From contig NC_068933.1 in NCBI RefSeq assembly GCF_023091745.1, positions 23,626,001 to 23,690,000 on the forward strand: 64,000 nucleotides of DNA. The letters are read 5' to 3'. Shown here piece after piece: positions 34,957-46,356 of the stretch. The notes below the pieces were generated by a model. The model was not told the DNA's origin. It saw only the letters and a list, made by a program, of their open reading frames with translations, and did no database searches. The position numbers and the translations under genes are program-made. Each line of letters begins with the position of its first letter. Within the stretch, counting starts at the first letter, position 1. This stretch comes from Budorcas taxicolor. Its lineage: Eukaryota; Chordata; Mammalia; Artiodactyla; Bovidae.

Positions 34957-36275
34957 AAGTTATAAGCTACCACACAATTGCACTCATCTCACATGCTAGC
35001 AAAGTAATGCTCAAAATTCTTCAAGCTAGGCTTCAATAGTACATGAACCGAGAACTTTCAGATGTTCAAGCTGGATTTAGAAAAGGCAGAGGAACCAGAG
35101 ACGAAATTGCCAACATCAGCTGGATTCTGGAAAAAGCAAGAGAGTTCCAGAAGAACATCTATTTCTGCTTTATTGACTATGCCAAAGCCTTTGACTGTGT
35201 GGATCATGACAAACTGTGGAAAATTTTTAAAGAGATGGGAATACCAGACCATCTTACCTGCCACTAAGGAAATAACACTGAGAAATATGTATGCAGGTCA
35301 AGAAGCAACAGTTAGAACCAGACATGAACAACAGACTGGTTCCAAATTGGGAAAGGTGTATGTCAAGGCTGTATATTGTCACCCTGCTTATTTAACTTCT
35401 ATGCAGAGTACATCATGAGAAACGCTGGGCTGGAAGAAGCACAAGCTGGAATCAAGATTGCGGGAGAAATATCAATAACCTCAGATATGCAGGTGACACC
35501 ACCCTTATGGCAAAAAGTAAAAAAGAACCAAAGAGCCTCTTGAAAGTGAAAGAGGAGAGTGCAAAAGCTGGCTTAAAAACTCAACATTCAAAAAACAAAC
35601 ATCCTGGCATCTGGTCCCATCACTTCATGGGAAATAGATGGGGAAACAACAGGTACCATGACAGACTTAATTTTCTTGGGCTCTAAAATCACTGCAGATG
35701 GTGACCACAGGCATGGAATTAAAAGACACTTGCTCCTTGGAAGAAAAGCGATGACCAACCTAGACAGCATATTAAAAAGCAGAGATATCACTTTGCCGAC
35801 AAAGGTCCATCTAGTCAAAGCTATAGTTTTTCCAATAGTCATGTATGGATGCGAGAGTTGGACTATAAAGCAAGCTGAGCGCTGAAGAATTGATGCTTCC
35901 GAACTGTGGTGTTAGAGAAGACTCTTGAGAGTCCCTTGGACAGCAAGGAGATCCAACCAGTCCATCCAAAATGAAATCAGTCCTGGATATTCATTGGAAG
36001 GACTGATGCTGAAGCAGAATCTGCAATACTTTGGCTACCTGATGCAAAGAACTCATTGGAAAAGACCCTGATGCTGAGAAAGATTGAAGGCAGGAGAAGA
36101 AAGGGATGACAGAGGATGAGATGGTTGGATGGCATCACCAACTCGATGGACTTGAGTTTGAACAAGCCCTGGGAGTTGGTGATGGACAGGGAAGTCTGGC
36201 GTGCTGCAGTCCATAGGGCTGCAAAGAGTTGGTTATGACTGAGCAACTGAACTGAACAGAACTGAAAGTTATAAA
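34957..36275 (+). mobile_element. BovB LINE, 5' truncated
   Basis: Starts in the fingers region ('gctggatttagaaaaggcag') and keeps F-I-D-Y-A-K-A-F-D (35043-35267 frame), but the catalytic motif is Y-A-G-D (near 35482-35500). Several frameshifts. Short duplication aagttataa at both edges. Confidence 0.9.
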
Positions 36276-36608
36276 ACATTGAACTTAGCAAATTACATTT
36301 CAGTTTGATAAAAATCTTGCCATTGATTTCAGCAACTTTAGGTGACAAAACTATTCTTTGAAAAAATAAACAACTGTCTTTGTCTCGCAAATGTCTAAAC
36401 CAGAATATGAATAGAAGCCTCAAGGACCTATACTAGGCCCAAATAAGCAGGCCAGACCTGCAAACCAAGGGGAAAAAGTGGCAGTTTTAAATCTAAACTG
36501 CTACGAATGTTACCTCAGCCAAACCTTACTGATACTAAACCTTAATCATCTGAGCAAGCAATCTTAAGGTATTCCAAATGTTAACTAGTAAAATTACATC
36601 AATATTGT
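36276..36608. other. AT-rich spacer, nothing recognised
   Basis: Lies between two BovB elements. No homologue elsewhere in the window was recognised. Confidence 0.4.
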
Positions 36609-37953
36609 AATACTTTGTTCCAATTCCAAAGAAAGGCAATGCCAAAGAATGTTCAAACTACCACACAATTGCACTCATCTCACACGCTAATAAAGTAATA
36701 CTCAAAATTCTTCAAGCCAGGCTTCAGCAATACATGAACCGTGAGCTTCCAGATGTTCATGCTGGCTTTAGAAAGGGCAGAGGAACCAGAGATCAAATTG
36801 CCAACATCCTTTGGATTCTGGAAAAAGCAAGAGAGTTCCAGAAGAATATCTATTTCTGCTTTATTGACTATACCAAAGCCTTTGACTGTGTGGATCACAA
36901 TAAACTGTGGAAAATTCTGAAAGAGATGGGCATACCAGACCACCTGACCTGCCTCTTGAGAAACCTGCATGCAGGTCAGGAAGCAACAGTTAAAACTGGA
37001 CATGGAACAACAGACTGGTTCCAAATAGGAAAAGGAGTACATCAAAGCTGTATATTGTCCCCCTGCTTATTTAACTTATATGCAGAGTACATCATGAGAA
37101 ATGCTGGGATGGAAGAAGCACAAGCTGAAATTAAAAAAAAAAAAAGATTGCTGGGAGAAATATCAATAACCTCAGATATGCAGATGACACCACCCTTATG
37201 GCAGAAAGTGAAGAAGAACTAAAGAGCCTCTTGATGAAAGTGAAAGAGGAGAGCAGAAAAGTTGGCTTAAAGCTCAACATTCAGAAAACGAAGATCATGG
37301 CATCCGGTCCCATCACTTCATGGCAAATAGATGGGGAAACAGTGGCTGACTTTATTTTGGGGGGCTCTAAAATCACTGCAGATGGTGATTGCAGCCATGA
37401 AATTAAAAGATGCATACTCCTTGGAAGGAAAATTATGACCAACCTAGACAGCATATTAAAAAGCAGAGATATTACTTTGTCAAAAAAGGTCCGTCTAGTC
37501 AAGGCTATAGTTTTTCCAGTAATTGTGTATGGATGTGAGAGTTGGACTATAAAGCAAGCTGAGAGCCAAAGAATTGATGCTTTTGAACTGTGGTGTTGGA
37601 GAAGACTTTTGAGAGTCCCTTGGACTGCAAGGAGTTCCAACCAGTCCATCCTAAAGGAAATCAGTCCTGAGTGTTCATTGGAAGGACTGATGCTGAAGCT
37701 GAAACTCCAATACTTTGGCCACCTGATGAGAAGAGCTGACTCATTTGAAAAGACCCTGATGCTGGGAAAGATTGATGGCAGGAGGAGAAGAGGATGACAG
37801 AAGAAGAGATGGTTAGATGGCATCACTGACTCGATGGACATGAGTTTGGGTAAACTCCGGGAGTTGGTAATGGACAGGGAGGCCTGGCGTGCTGCAGTCC
37901 CAGGGGTTGCAGAGTCGGACATGACTGAGTGACTGAACTGAATACTTTGTTCA
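36609..37953 (+). mobile_element. BovB LINE, longest RT coding stretches in the window
   Basis: About 1.3 kb. Open frames of 162 codons (36734-37222, fingers and palm start) and 199 codons (37198-37797, palm end and C-terminal domain), separated by an A-run frameshift near 37132-37145. The nucleotide string for Y-A-D-D is present at about 37176-37190 but in the shifted frame. Target duplication aatactttgttc at 36609-36620 and 37942-37953. Confidence 0.93.
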
Positions 37954-39395
37954 TATCTAAATCTTTTAGTAAAGCCATGAGATCTCTAGTTTGTTACGTC
38001 TGTGTGTACATTATACATATGAGATATTTCTACTTCAAAAAGATATTATTAAAGTTGAATTTATAAAGAGCTCTATTTAATTTTAATAAAAAGCACTTAC
38101 ATTTAAAGAAAACTGGCCAGATGACTTTCAGGTTCATTGAACTGGGAAATATTCAATATTAAGTTGATACATGATAGTAATGGTTAAAGCTTGTAGATCT
38201 GAATTAATACAGAGGTCAATTAAGAGTCATGAAAATTAAGTATAATACTTTATTGTGCTTATTTATTAAACCTAAGAACTTACTAATCTCTTGCAATAAA
38301 ATAACTGAATATGATGAAACTTCAAGTAAATGTAAATAAGATAAAAACTTTGGAATAAAAATTTCAAAGCATATTTTAGAAATGTCTAATTAATATCTTT
38401 CCAGATGTTTGGCAACTTAAGATTCTAAAGCTGTGCCAACTGAAGATAAGTGATGAAAGTTTATTTAAAGATATTAAGACTTCAATTACTAAAAAAAAAA
38501 AAAGTATTTGAAAATACCAATGAAAATGTTTGGCATCACCTAAGCTGTTCTCTACAAGAAAACAAATGTTTTTAAAAATTATCACTGATATTTAAGCTCA
38601 CCAATGTTTAAAATGCTAATGTAAAGACAGTACATAGTTGCTTACTTCTTAATTTTACTAAAATTAAAGTTTTAAAAGTTGAGGATTCTAATTTAAACAT
38701 GTAATTAAAGCTATTAGAAATAATACAGTAACTTCAAATTCAGTAGGAAATAAAATGCATGTTTTTAGTAAAAAAGATATGAGAAATTAAATTTTAGTAA
38801 AAAAAATGAGCTGGTTGATTTTATTTGGATGAAAAATGAAAAACAGGCTGGATACAAAAAGTGATGAGAGATTATAAAGAACAACTCTGTGGGAAAGATT
38901 TTATACATAGTCAGGATTAACTAAATTTAGAGTGAAGTTAACTAAGCTAATACAAGACTGGAAACTTTATTTCTGTTTTAAGTGTCAATTTTGATAAAAG
39001 TTTGTGTGAGTTTCTGTGCCTTTAAATGATCTATATTTATTTTCTTTGTGATCTAGGTTAAATGAATAGATATTGTTTCAGGGACCCATGATTCTGTGTT
39101 TTAAAATCTTTTTGATATTTCTGACAAACTTCCCAAATATCAAAATCTAACTATGCTTTTTAGCCTCCAGCTGACTCTAGGATGGATGCTTCAAAGAAAC
39201 ATCTCTGAGGAACCTCAGAGATGAATGTTAAGCTAAGTTTATTTGTTATTTTTAATTTAAACACATTATCAAGTGATTGAAAACAAACTTTAGGTTGTAA
39301 TATATAAATATCATTAATACAGATATTCCAAAATATATATGGAATCCTTAACATCCGACATGTCCTGATATAATATTATCAGTCATAATTCTAGT
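37954..39395 (+). repeat. Diverged copy of the AT-rich block (B')
   Basis: From 'agccatgagatctctagttt' to about 39235 the order of blocks follows the AT-rich region of B, C, D and E (for example 'ggttcattgaactgggaaat' and 'gggacccatgattctgtgtt'), but with lower similarity. It then diverges and leads into a different ERV. Confidence 0.6.
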
Positions 39396-39399
39396 GATT

Positions 39400-40200
39400 A
39401 TATTAAGATGTTATACATTGCAAAAATATCCAAGTTTCCTAACTGCATTGTACTTAAATATTTAACCACGCAGAAGGGCCACAGCACAATCGGTAGGGAA
39501 ACTGCTTTTAGAGTGATTCCCATCTGGGGAATCCCCTCTGAACTACATAGTGACAGGGGACCCATTTTTCTGGACAAGTTGTTAAGGAAATTTGTAAAAT
39601 TTGGCCGATTATGCAACATTTCCATTGTGTCTATCAGCCCGGGTCTTGTAGGTTAGTGAACAGGACAAACAGAACAATTAAAACTCATTTGGCTAAAATT
39701 ATGAATTTCTTATTCCTTATCTTTGCCGCAGGCCCTTCCATTGGTTCTCTGCAACCTCGGATCCAGTCCTTCGGCAAACATCATTTATCTCCCTTTGTGA
39801 TTATTACAGGGGGACCAATGAGACTGGATGAAGGACTATATGCTCTGACATTACTTAAGGGAGATTTATTATTGCAAGGGTTTAATCAACTTATTGGCAA
39901 GTCATTCTAAACTTGTTTCTAAAGCTTATTGCAGTAATCTATCCTCAAATGAAGATCAGATGTCCCATAACTTACAACCAGGAGACTATGTTTATTGGAA
40001 AGGAGATCACTTAAAGGACTCCCTTCAACCTAAATGGAAGCACCCTTTTTAGGTTCTTTTGACTAGGTCATGCACAGCAAAACTGAAGGTAATTGACCCT
40101 TGAATTCACATTTCCCACCTAAAAAGGGCTCCTGTACCAGACTGGTCTATAGCGAGAATTGCTGACCTCACAGTCACCTTAAAACAATGCTCTAATAATA
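39400..40200 (+). pseudogene. Integrase remnant of a second ERV
   Basis: Open frames 39408-39656 and 39611-39910 carry an integrase core piece with the S-D-R-G-P catalytic-Asp context and downstream helices. At 39990-40060 there is a C-terminal motif of the type P-G-D-Y-V-Y-W-K followed by W-K-x-P-F, like the gammaretroviral integrase GPY/F module. Frameshifts near 39650 and 39910 break it. The sequence differs clearly from the integrase of copies A and C, so this is another class I family. Confidence 0.7.
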
Positions 40201-41775
40201 AGAAATCACCATGGCCAGGATAAGAAGATGATACTACAAGCAGACAGCTGACACAAGATGCTGGACCTCACCTGTATGATTGTTCATAAATTTTCTTTTT
40301 AGTTTCTTGGACTCTTACATATGAATCAAATGTTTTGTCTATCATGGGCATGATCTTATGCGAGTTTTAGAAATAAATCAAATTGCTGGGTTTGTGGTCA
40401 ATTACCTGCATCCAGTACTCCTGGTTTACCTTGATGGGTTTCTCCCCTCCAAGGCTCTGACTGAATGGCTCTTAGTTTATTTTAGAAGAAAGGAATTATA
40501 CTTCTGTCTGGGCTACTACTGATATCACTAGATGGGACTCACTCACTTGACCAATCAAACATACTAATTCTGGCCATAAATATGAATTTTCCCTTAAGGT
40601 TACTCAAAAGCTCAGTAACAGCAACAAGCAATTCCAGTCAAGAAAAAAAAAAAAAAGTAAACTCTAGACTATTAGGAGATATACTTACTCACTCAAGGGA
40701 TGGATTTATCTGGCTAACACCAGGCTATGGTCATCTAAGCCTAAAGGCCCCCTATGCTGGGAACAATTCAATCATACCAAAGATAATTAACCAATTAACA
40801 CTAGAAAATTAGGCTGAGTGTCTTATGAAAACTGCCAAAGTATCATTTCTCTTTAAAGACAGTGATTGATATGGGACAGATTGGATTAGATGTCCAGAAA
40901 TATACTGGCTAGTACCTAACTGGACTCAGTGGCTTTGTGGATCCAGTCTACGACCCTGGCTTCCACCAGATTAGCCAGAAAGATGTACTTTAGGATTCCC
41001 TGGGGCTCGAGGCCACTTATGTACAAACTTAAATGTGAGTCCTGCGAATTTACCATTAATAGGAGTCCCATGACCCAAGAGATCAGTGTTTCACTGGTAT
41101 GATCACATAGCAGCCATTTTGTACCTTCAGTAGGATTGGAAAATGTTATTTCTCACATTGAAGCTTTAACAACATTCACTCAAAAGGCATTAAATGATAG
41201 CAACCAGGCTATAGTCTACTAAATTCTGACATCTCTAAGAGGAGAAAAGCTGTCTTACACAATCATATGGCCCTTAATGTCCTTACAGCATCTCAAGGGA
41301 GCACCTGTGCTATAATTCAAACTGAATGTTGTGCTTACATACCAGATAATCCTCTAATGGGTGATGTTTTAGGAAGATGGTTTGGTTCTGAAACCCCATG
41401 GCTTAAATCCCTATTTGTAACTTTAATCACCTTATTAGCTGTATTACTTTTAATCTTTTAAGATTGTTGTCTTTTGTGTTATGTATAACCAGGCCTCTGG
41501 CCAAATTAATGATGGCTAAACATCTTGAAGAAATAGATCACATTTATGACATAGAATAATTGTAGTAATGTGATTCTAGGTGTAGGAAGAGGCAATAAGG
41601 GGAATATCTCCCGGATCCTATTAAGTTAGAAGATAGAGGATCCAGAACATCCTTTATTACTTATCAATAGGCATCATCCAGAAATTAACACCTGGAGTGA
41701 CTTATCAACAAGGACCTTCGCCTGATCTTAGATGAGCCTCCCAATAACAGGGGACCAAAAAAAAAAAGGTCATGA
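40201..41775 (+). pseudogene. Env remnant of the second ERV, with TM motif
   Basis: Env would be the surface and transmembrane glycoprotein. Surface sequence (about 40270-41200) is broken by many stops. The transmembrane subunit is clearest: the frame 41267-41461 begins in the region corresponding to the TM heptad/immunosuppressive-like segment, has C-x6-C-C with Cys codons at 41306, 41327 and 41330, and ends in a hydrophobic membrane anchor (about 41408-41458) cut by a stop at 41459. The C-x6-C-C form is typical of gammaretrovirus-type Env. Nothing here suggests a usable protein. Confidence 0.75.
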
Positions 41776-42317
41776 AATGTCTTCCAAATATAGTCAGATT
41801 TATGACCATGGAGAGGGACTGTGAAATGAAAATATCTCCCTATCAATAAACAAGAAATGTCACAGCCATCAGAATTTTTTGGCCTCCAAATGTGAATGAT
41901 GGCTCCCAAAACTGCGATCCAGTGGATGCTGCCATCCTCTATGCTGATTGCTGAGGAACTGGGGGAACGCAAAAAGCAGTCATCTGCCACTCCTTAAGGT
42001 GAACGGGGAACAGGGTTGGCCCCAGATAGCTGAGGTGCATATGAAAGGAATGAATTCAGTGAGCCCAGAAGCATGCATCTTCCCATATATAGAAGGCTAA
42101 ATTCCTTAATTTGATACCTGATCTTTGATGCTCAGACTCCCTGCTCCCTTAGTCGCAAACTTGTATATAGCCTGACTTCCCCCTCCTGCCTCCTTGGAGC
42201 AGTTTTCTCAGAGCTACTGAGATGCTGTCTCCCAGGCTTGGAGTCCTAAACATTCCCACCAAAAAAAAATAACTCTCTACTTTCACGTTGTGACTATATT
42301 TTTTAGTTGACACCCGC
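41776..42317 (+). mobile_element. Probable 3' LTR of the second ERV
   Basis: Starts near a purine-rich run (about 41751-41770) with TG. Contains a 'tgtatatagc' TATA-like site at about 42161, a 'gagatgctgtctcccaggct' block, a degenerate polyadenylation area with an A-run, and ends 'tttagttgaca' at 42317, a typical class I LTR end. The 5' boundary is inferred. Confidence 0.55.
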
Positions 42318-42496
42318 CTCCACTAATATGTTATAGGAATCCAAAGACCCACATTCCAACCCTTCCTGTGAATCACACCCCCACTGCCCTTTCCCCAAGA
42401 CTCCACAGGACACAGAAGACCCTGAACAGTCTGAAAAATCTAGGTGGAAGAGTGAGCCTCTCCAAGACCTAAAGCTCTTATTCAGGAAGGATAAAC
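42318..42496 (+). repeat. Inter-unit spacer, copy 2
   Basis: Homologous to 24486-24663: 'cctccactaatatgtta', then 'gagcctctccaagaccta'. Leads into a CHR SINE at the same site. Confidence 0.82.
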
Positions 42497-42735
42497 AGGG
42501 ACTTCCCTGGTGGTCCAGAGGTTAAGAATCCGCCTCGCAATGCAGGGGATGCACATTCAATCACTGGTTGGGGAGCTAAGATCCCACATGCTGCAGAACA
42601 GCTAAGCCCAGGTGCCGAAACTGGAGAAACATGGGCTGCATCTGAAAGATCCTGAATGACGCAATGAAGACGCCGCGTGCCACAGCAGAGACCTGATGCC
42701 GCCAAAGACACAATTTAAATAAATAAATATATTTA
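42497..42735 (+). mobile_element. CHR SINE in the spacer, shared site
   Basis: Head 'gggacttccctggtggtcca', body and an A/T-rich tail. Same position as at 24664 and 61494. Confidence 0.9.
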
Positions 42736-42845
42736 AAAAGGAAGAACAAAGAGGCTTACCCAAGGCTAAGTACCCAAAGCCATTAACTTTCTTTTTTCCT
42801 TCCAGCACTCCAGTCTACTTACAAAATAACTGACAGGCTCTGGTT
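42736..42845 (+). repeat. Second part of the inter-unit spacer
   Basis: 'caaggctaagtacccaaag' and 'ccagtctacttacaaaataa', repeated at 61723-61820. Confidence 0.78.
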
Positions 42846-43130
42846 CAGCTCAATTCAGTCGCTCAGTCATGTCCAACTCTTTGCGGCCCCATGGACGGCA
42901 GCACTCCAGGCTTCCCTGTCCGTTGCCAACTCCCAGAGTTTACTCTGACTCACGTCCATTGAGTCGGTGATGCCATCCAACCATCTCATCCTCTGTCGTC
43001 CCCTTCTCCTCCTGCCTTCAATCTTTCCCAGCATCAGGGTCTCTTCCAATGAGCCAGTTCTTCGCATCAGGTGGCCAAAGTATTGGAGCTTCAGCTTCAG
43101 CATCAGTCCTTCCAGTGAATACTCAGGACT
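42846..43130 (-). mobile_element. BovB LINE 3' fragment, antisense
   Basis: Reverse complement of the last roughly 280 bp of BovB. Confidence 0.9.
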
Positions 43131-43136
43131 GATTTC

Positions 43137-43292
43137 TGATTGCTGCTGCTAAGTGGCTTCAGTCGTGTCCGACTCTGTGCGACCCCATAGACGGCAGCCC
43201 ACCAGGCTCCCCCGTCCCTGGAATTCTCCAGGCAAGAACACTGGAGTGGGTTGCCATTTCCTTCTCCAATGCATGAAAGTGAAAAGTGAAAT
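43137..43292 (-). mobile_element. Bov-A2 SINE, antisense
   Basis: 'gctgctgctaagtggcttca' start and the Bov-A2 linker 'tgcatgaaagtgaaaagtga' at its end. Together with the BovB fragment it takes the place of the LTR-like block seen at 61820-62424. Confidence 0.88.
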
Positions 43293-43329
43293 TAGGGAAG
43301 ATCAAAAACACTGGTCGACATCAGATTTA

Positions 43330-43348
43330 TGGCACCTAATATTGGGCA
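43330..43348 (+). promoter_or_regulatory. Degenerate primer-binding-site-like motif, block C
   Basis: tggcacctaatattgggca is the homologue of the better preserved motif at 62425. See that entry for the tRNA-Lys comparison. Confidence 0.35.
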
Positions 43349-46300
43349 CTTGTCCCATTATGGGGAGAGGATCCAGGCACCTGAGACCACTGACTGCAGT
43401 TTCCCTGTGGGTGACAGGTGATCACTTGAACCTCTTGTTTCAGCATCACCGCGTTTCCTATGTTGGACTTCTAGGTCCCCAGGGGCATCAGAACCCCCAT
43501 TCAGGATCCCTTGTCCTCCTCTCTCTCCTGAAATCGCTCTACTTCTCCTCTCTGTCCCTCTTACCAAGAGAGTGGACACCGAGCAGCTACAGCATCACCC
43601 CTGTCACCATCTGAGACCTGTTCCCTCTGGATGGCAAGGTTCCCCTTGAAGGGTGACAGAGAGAGGCAGGAGAGGCTCGCTTCATTCCGTGTAGACAGAC
43701 CTTGGTCCGGCGGGCTCTCCTTGATGAGACATTTGTAAGAGTGACTGACGTTCAAACCTCGTATCACGTAGAGGCTGGAAGTCCTTTGGTCCCAGTATTC
43801 TCAACTCTATTTCCCTGCTGCCTCTCTCTGTTGCAGTCTTTTCCATCTCTCCTCACTTAACCTCTCCCCCGATCCTTATACCTGCACTCCAGTACCATTC
43901 ATTCTGAAAACTTCTTTTTCGTGTCAAAGTTTTGTGTCATTGGTATCCTTCTTTTACGTAGCTTTGTTGGTCCAACTGCTCCTCCAAGTCTCTGCCAACA
44001 CCGTGGGCCCGGTGGTACACTTACACCTTGAAATACACAGCCGCCCACTTGCCTGATACTGCAGCCTTGGGTCACTTGGTGGATTCTAGAGAACACAAAG
44101 CAAAGACAGGAGCTTGCCTTCTCCCTCCTCTGCCTTTGCCGTTTAATGAACAGACCTGACCGAGGGTCTGCATCTCTCCTCTGCACTGCGACTCTTCTGC
44201 CCGGGCTCTCAGGACCGTCTGTTGTCCCCCAGACTGAAGAGGGGGAAGGGCCATTCTCTACTCAAGAGGAAAACCATGAGATCTCTGGCTCTGCCTTTAG
44301 GTAAAAATTAACTTGTAAACAAGCTCGATTTAACTGACTGAAAGGAAACTGAGTGCTTATTGCATTCTCAGAAATATACAGGAGGTTCACCAGAACACAT
44401 TTCAAGTTCATGAGATTTGGGAAATGCTAAATACTTAAATAATCTGATATTAAAATTAGCTTAAATTTAAAGGATTAATACAAGCCTGTTTTTAACATGA
44501 AGTATTATACTTTCATTGCGCCTAGTGTTATTGAAAGTCAGTAAGTGTATATTGTTTATGTCATGAAATTTGCTAACAGGGAAAGTTAGCTGATATGATT
44601 AAATTTTTAAGCAAATGTAACTGTGATAAGAACTTTTTTATAAACTCTATAGCAATAATTATGTTTTGGAAACATCCACCTAAAATACTCTCTGCAATTA
44701 AAGTAAGTTGAAACTAAATGAGGTTAAATGATAGGAAATAGTTGAATATCCAAGCCATTTCAAATAAGATAAAATATTGGGAACATTAATTGCTAAACAG
44801 GTCAAATTTTACCTATTCTGTCTTCTTGTGAGAGAGAAACGAACACTGTTTGGTGCCACCCTGAGATGTGCTTTCCCAATCTATAAAATGTTAATATAGG
44901 AGACGGTTTATGGCTGCTTAAGAAAAGAAGGATGTGTGTTTTCAGAAAAGAAGATGTGAGGAATGGAAATACATTTTGTTGAAAGGAAAAAGAGTGACTT
45001 GCTGCTTACTTCTTAGTGGAAATAAGAGACACAGTATTCCTGGGTCGGGAAGATCCCCTGGAGAAGGAAACGGCAATCCACTTGAGCACTCTTGCCTGGA
45101 AAATCCCATGGACGGAGGAGCCTGACAGGCTACAGTCTATGGGGTCACAAAGAGTCGGACACAACTGAGCGACTTCACAGACAGACAGACAGATGGCTAC
45201 AGAAAGCTGTAGGAGGTTCACAGAAGAGGAACACTGAGAAAAGAATTTTGTTGGTGGTCAGGATTTTCTAAGGTTGGACTGAACTGAATTAGGTAAATGG
45301 ATTTTCTCAAGAGTAGGCTGATGCAGTCTAGTAGGCTGACTGGGTTTGGTTTCTCTCTCTCCTAAGAGAACAGTTTTCCTGGAATACTCCTTTTGCTATC
45401 ATATCATGTGAGTTCCTGTGCCTACCTATAAGTGTCTGTATTTACTTCTGAAATTTATTTTTCACCTTAGCTCAAGGAATAATTGTTTTTACAGGGACCC
45501 ATTATTCTATCAAACTGGGTATTTTAAAACTTTTTGAGATCTTTGACAGACTTTCCAATATCAAATTCTAACTAGAGTTCTTTTGACCTCTAGCTAATTT
45601 GGGGGTGATTCAAAGGGTCCCTAGAGCATCCCCCAAAGAGATCCTAAACTAGCTGGGATCATTTGGTATGTTAAATTATGTGGGAAACACTGTCCAAACT
45701 TGCTGTTGCCTGTGTCAGACAGAATCATCAGGCCCTCTCCAATTTAATTATATCCACCAAACAGGGGAAAGAGTTTTGGGTTCTTTTGCTGTCTAGTCTC
45801 TCATCTTACTCTAGATCCAAAAAAACCCCATGAAAATACTCCCACCTCCAGGCCCTCATCTTCTGACCTCCATTGTATTGACCACTGAGCCCAACTCCAA
45901 TTCCTCTAGGAGTACCTTCTGGCACCTCTAGGACCGCCTTCACTCCAGGCCTTGGCAACTCATACATGTGACTGCCTACTGGGCTGACCACTTCCACAGT
46001 CCACGTTCTAGGGTTTATAAATGTTCAGTCTCAAGAAATACACCCCAACATAGGGAAAACTGGTATAGACATTTGCCTCACAGACAACAGATTCCCCTCA
46101 AGGCGAGTCCTGACAATATACTGGTGCTGGTTCAAATGTCCCCTCCTGGGGATCCACCATGCAAGGGACTGGGTTAACCAGAGACATCTGGTTAGGAATC
46201 TATGGGAGAGTAGAGAACCCTCAAAATCCCATTAGGTAAGAAGAGAATTCAGAGCACATTCTGACCCCCTTCTGTAAAAATCCTCAGTGAATGTCTCCTG

Positions 46301-46356
46301 GGATGCTGGAGACATTTCTCATTTCTAGGAGTGCTCTTGGTTGCAGGTTACTCAGC
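43349..46356 (+). repeat. 5' block and leader of ERV copy C
   Basis: CT-rich part (43349-44260), AT-rich block (about 44265-45700) and short pre-gag leader (45700-46356). It is the most continuous version: no CHR SINE at the B/D site (45517-45540 is an empty site). Small open frames (for example 43153-43614, 45968-46177) have no recognised domain. A truncated Bov-tA lies at 45036. Confidence 0.72.
45036..45180 (+). mobile_element. Bov-tA SINE, 5' truncated
   Basis: Starts at 'cctgggtcgggaagatcccc' and ends with the Bov-A tail, followed by a short (acag)n run. Confidence 0.88.

Noticed and set aside
37281..37922. 213-codon minus-strand open frame
   Set aside because: Exact shadow of the sense BovB RT coding region; similar shadows occur at every BovB copy (for example 60706-61401).
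43153..43614. 153-codon plus-strand frame
   Set aside because: Begins in a Bov-A2 SINE and continues through the non-coding CT-rich leader; not conserved in block E.
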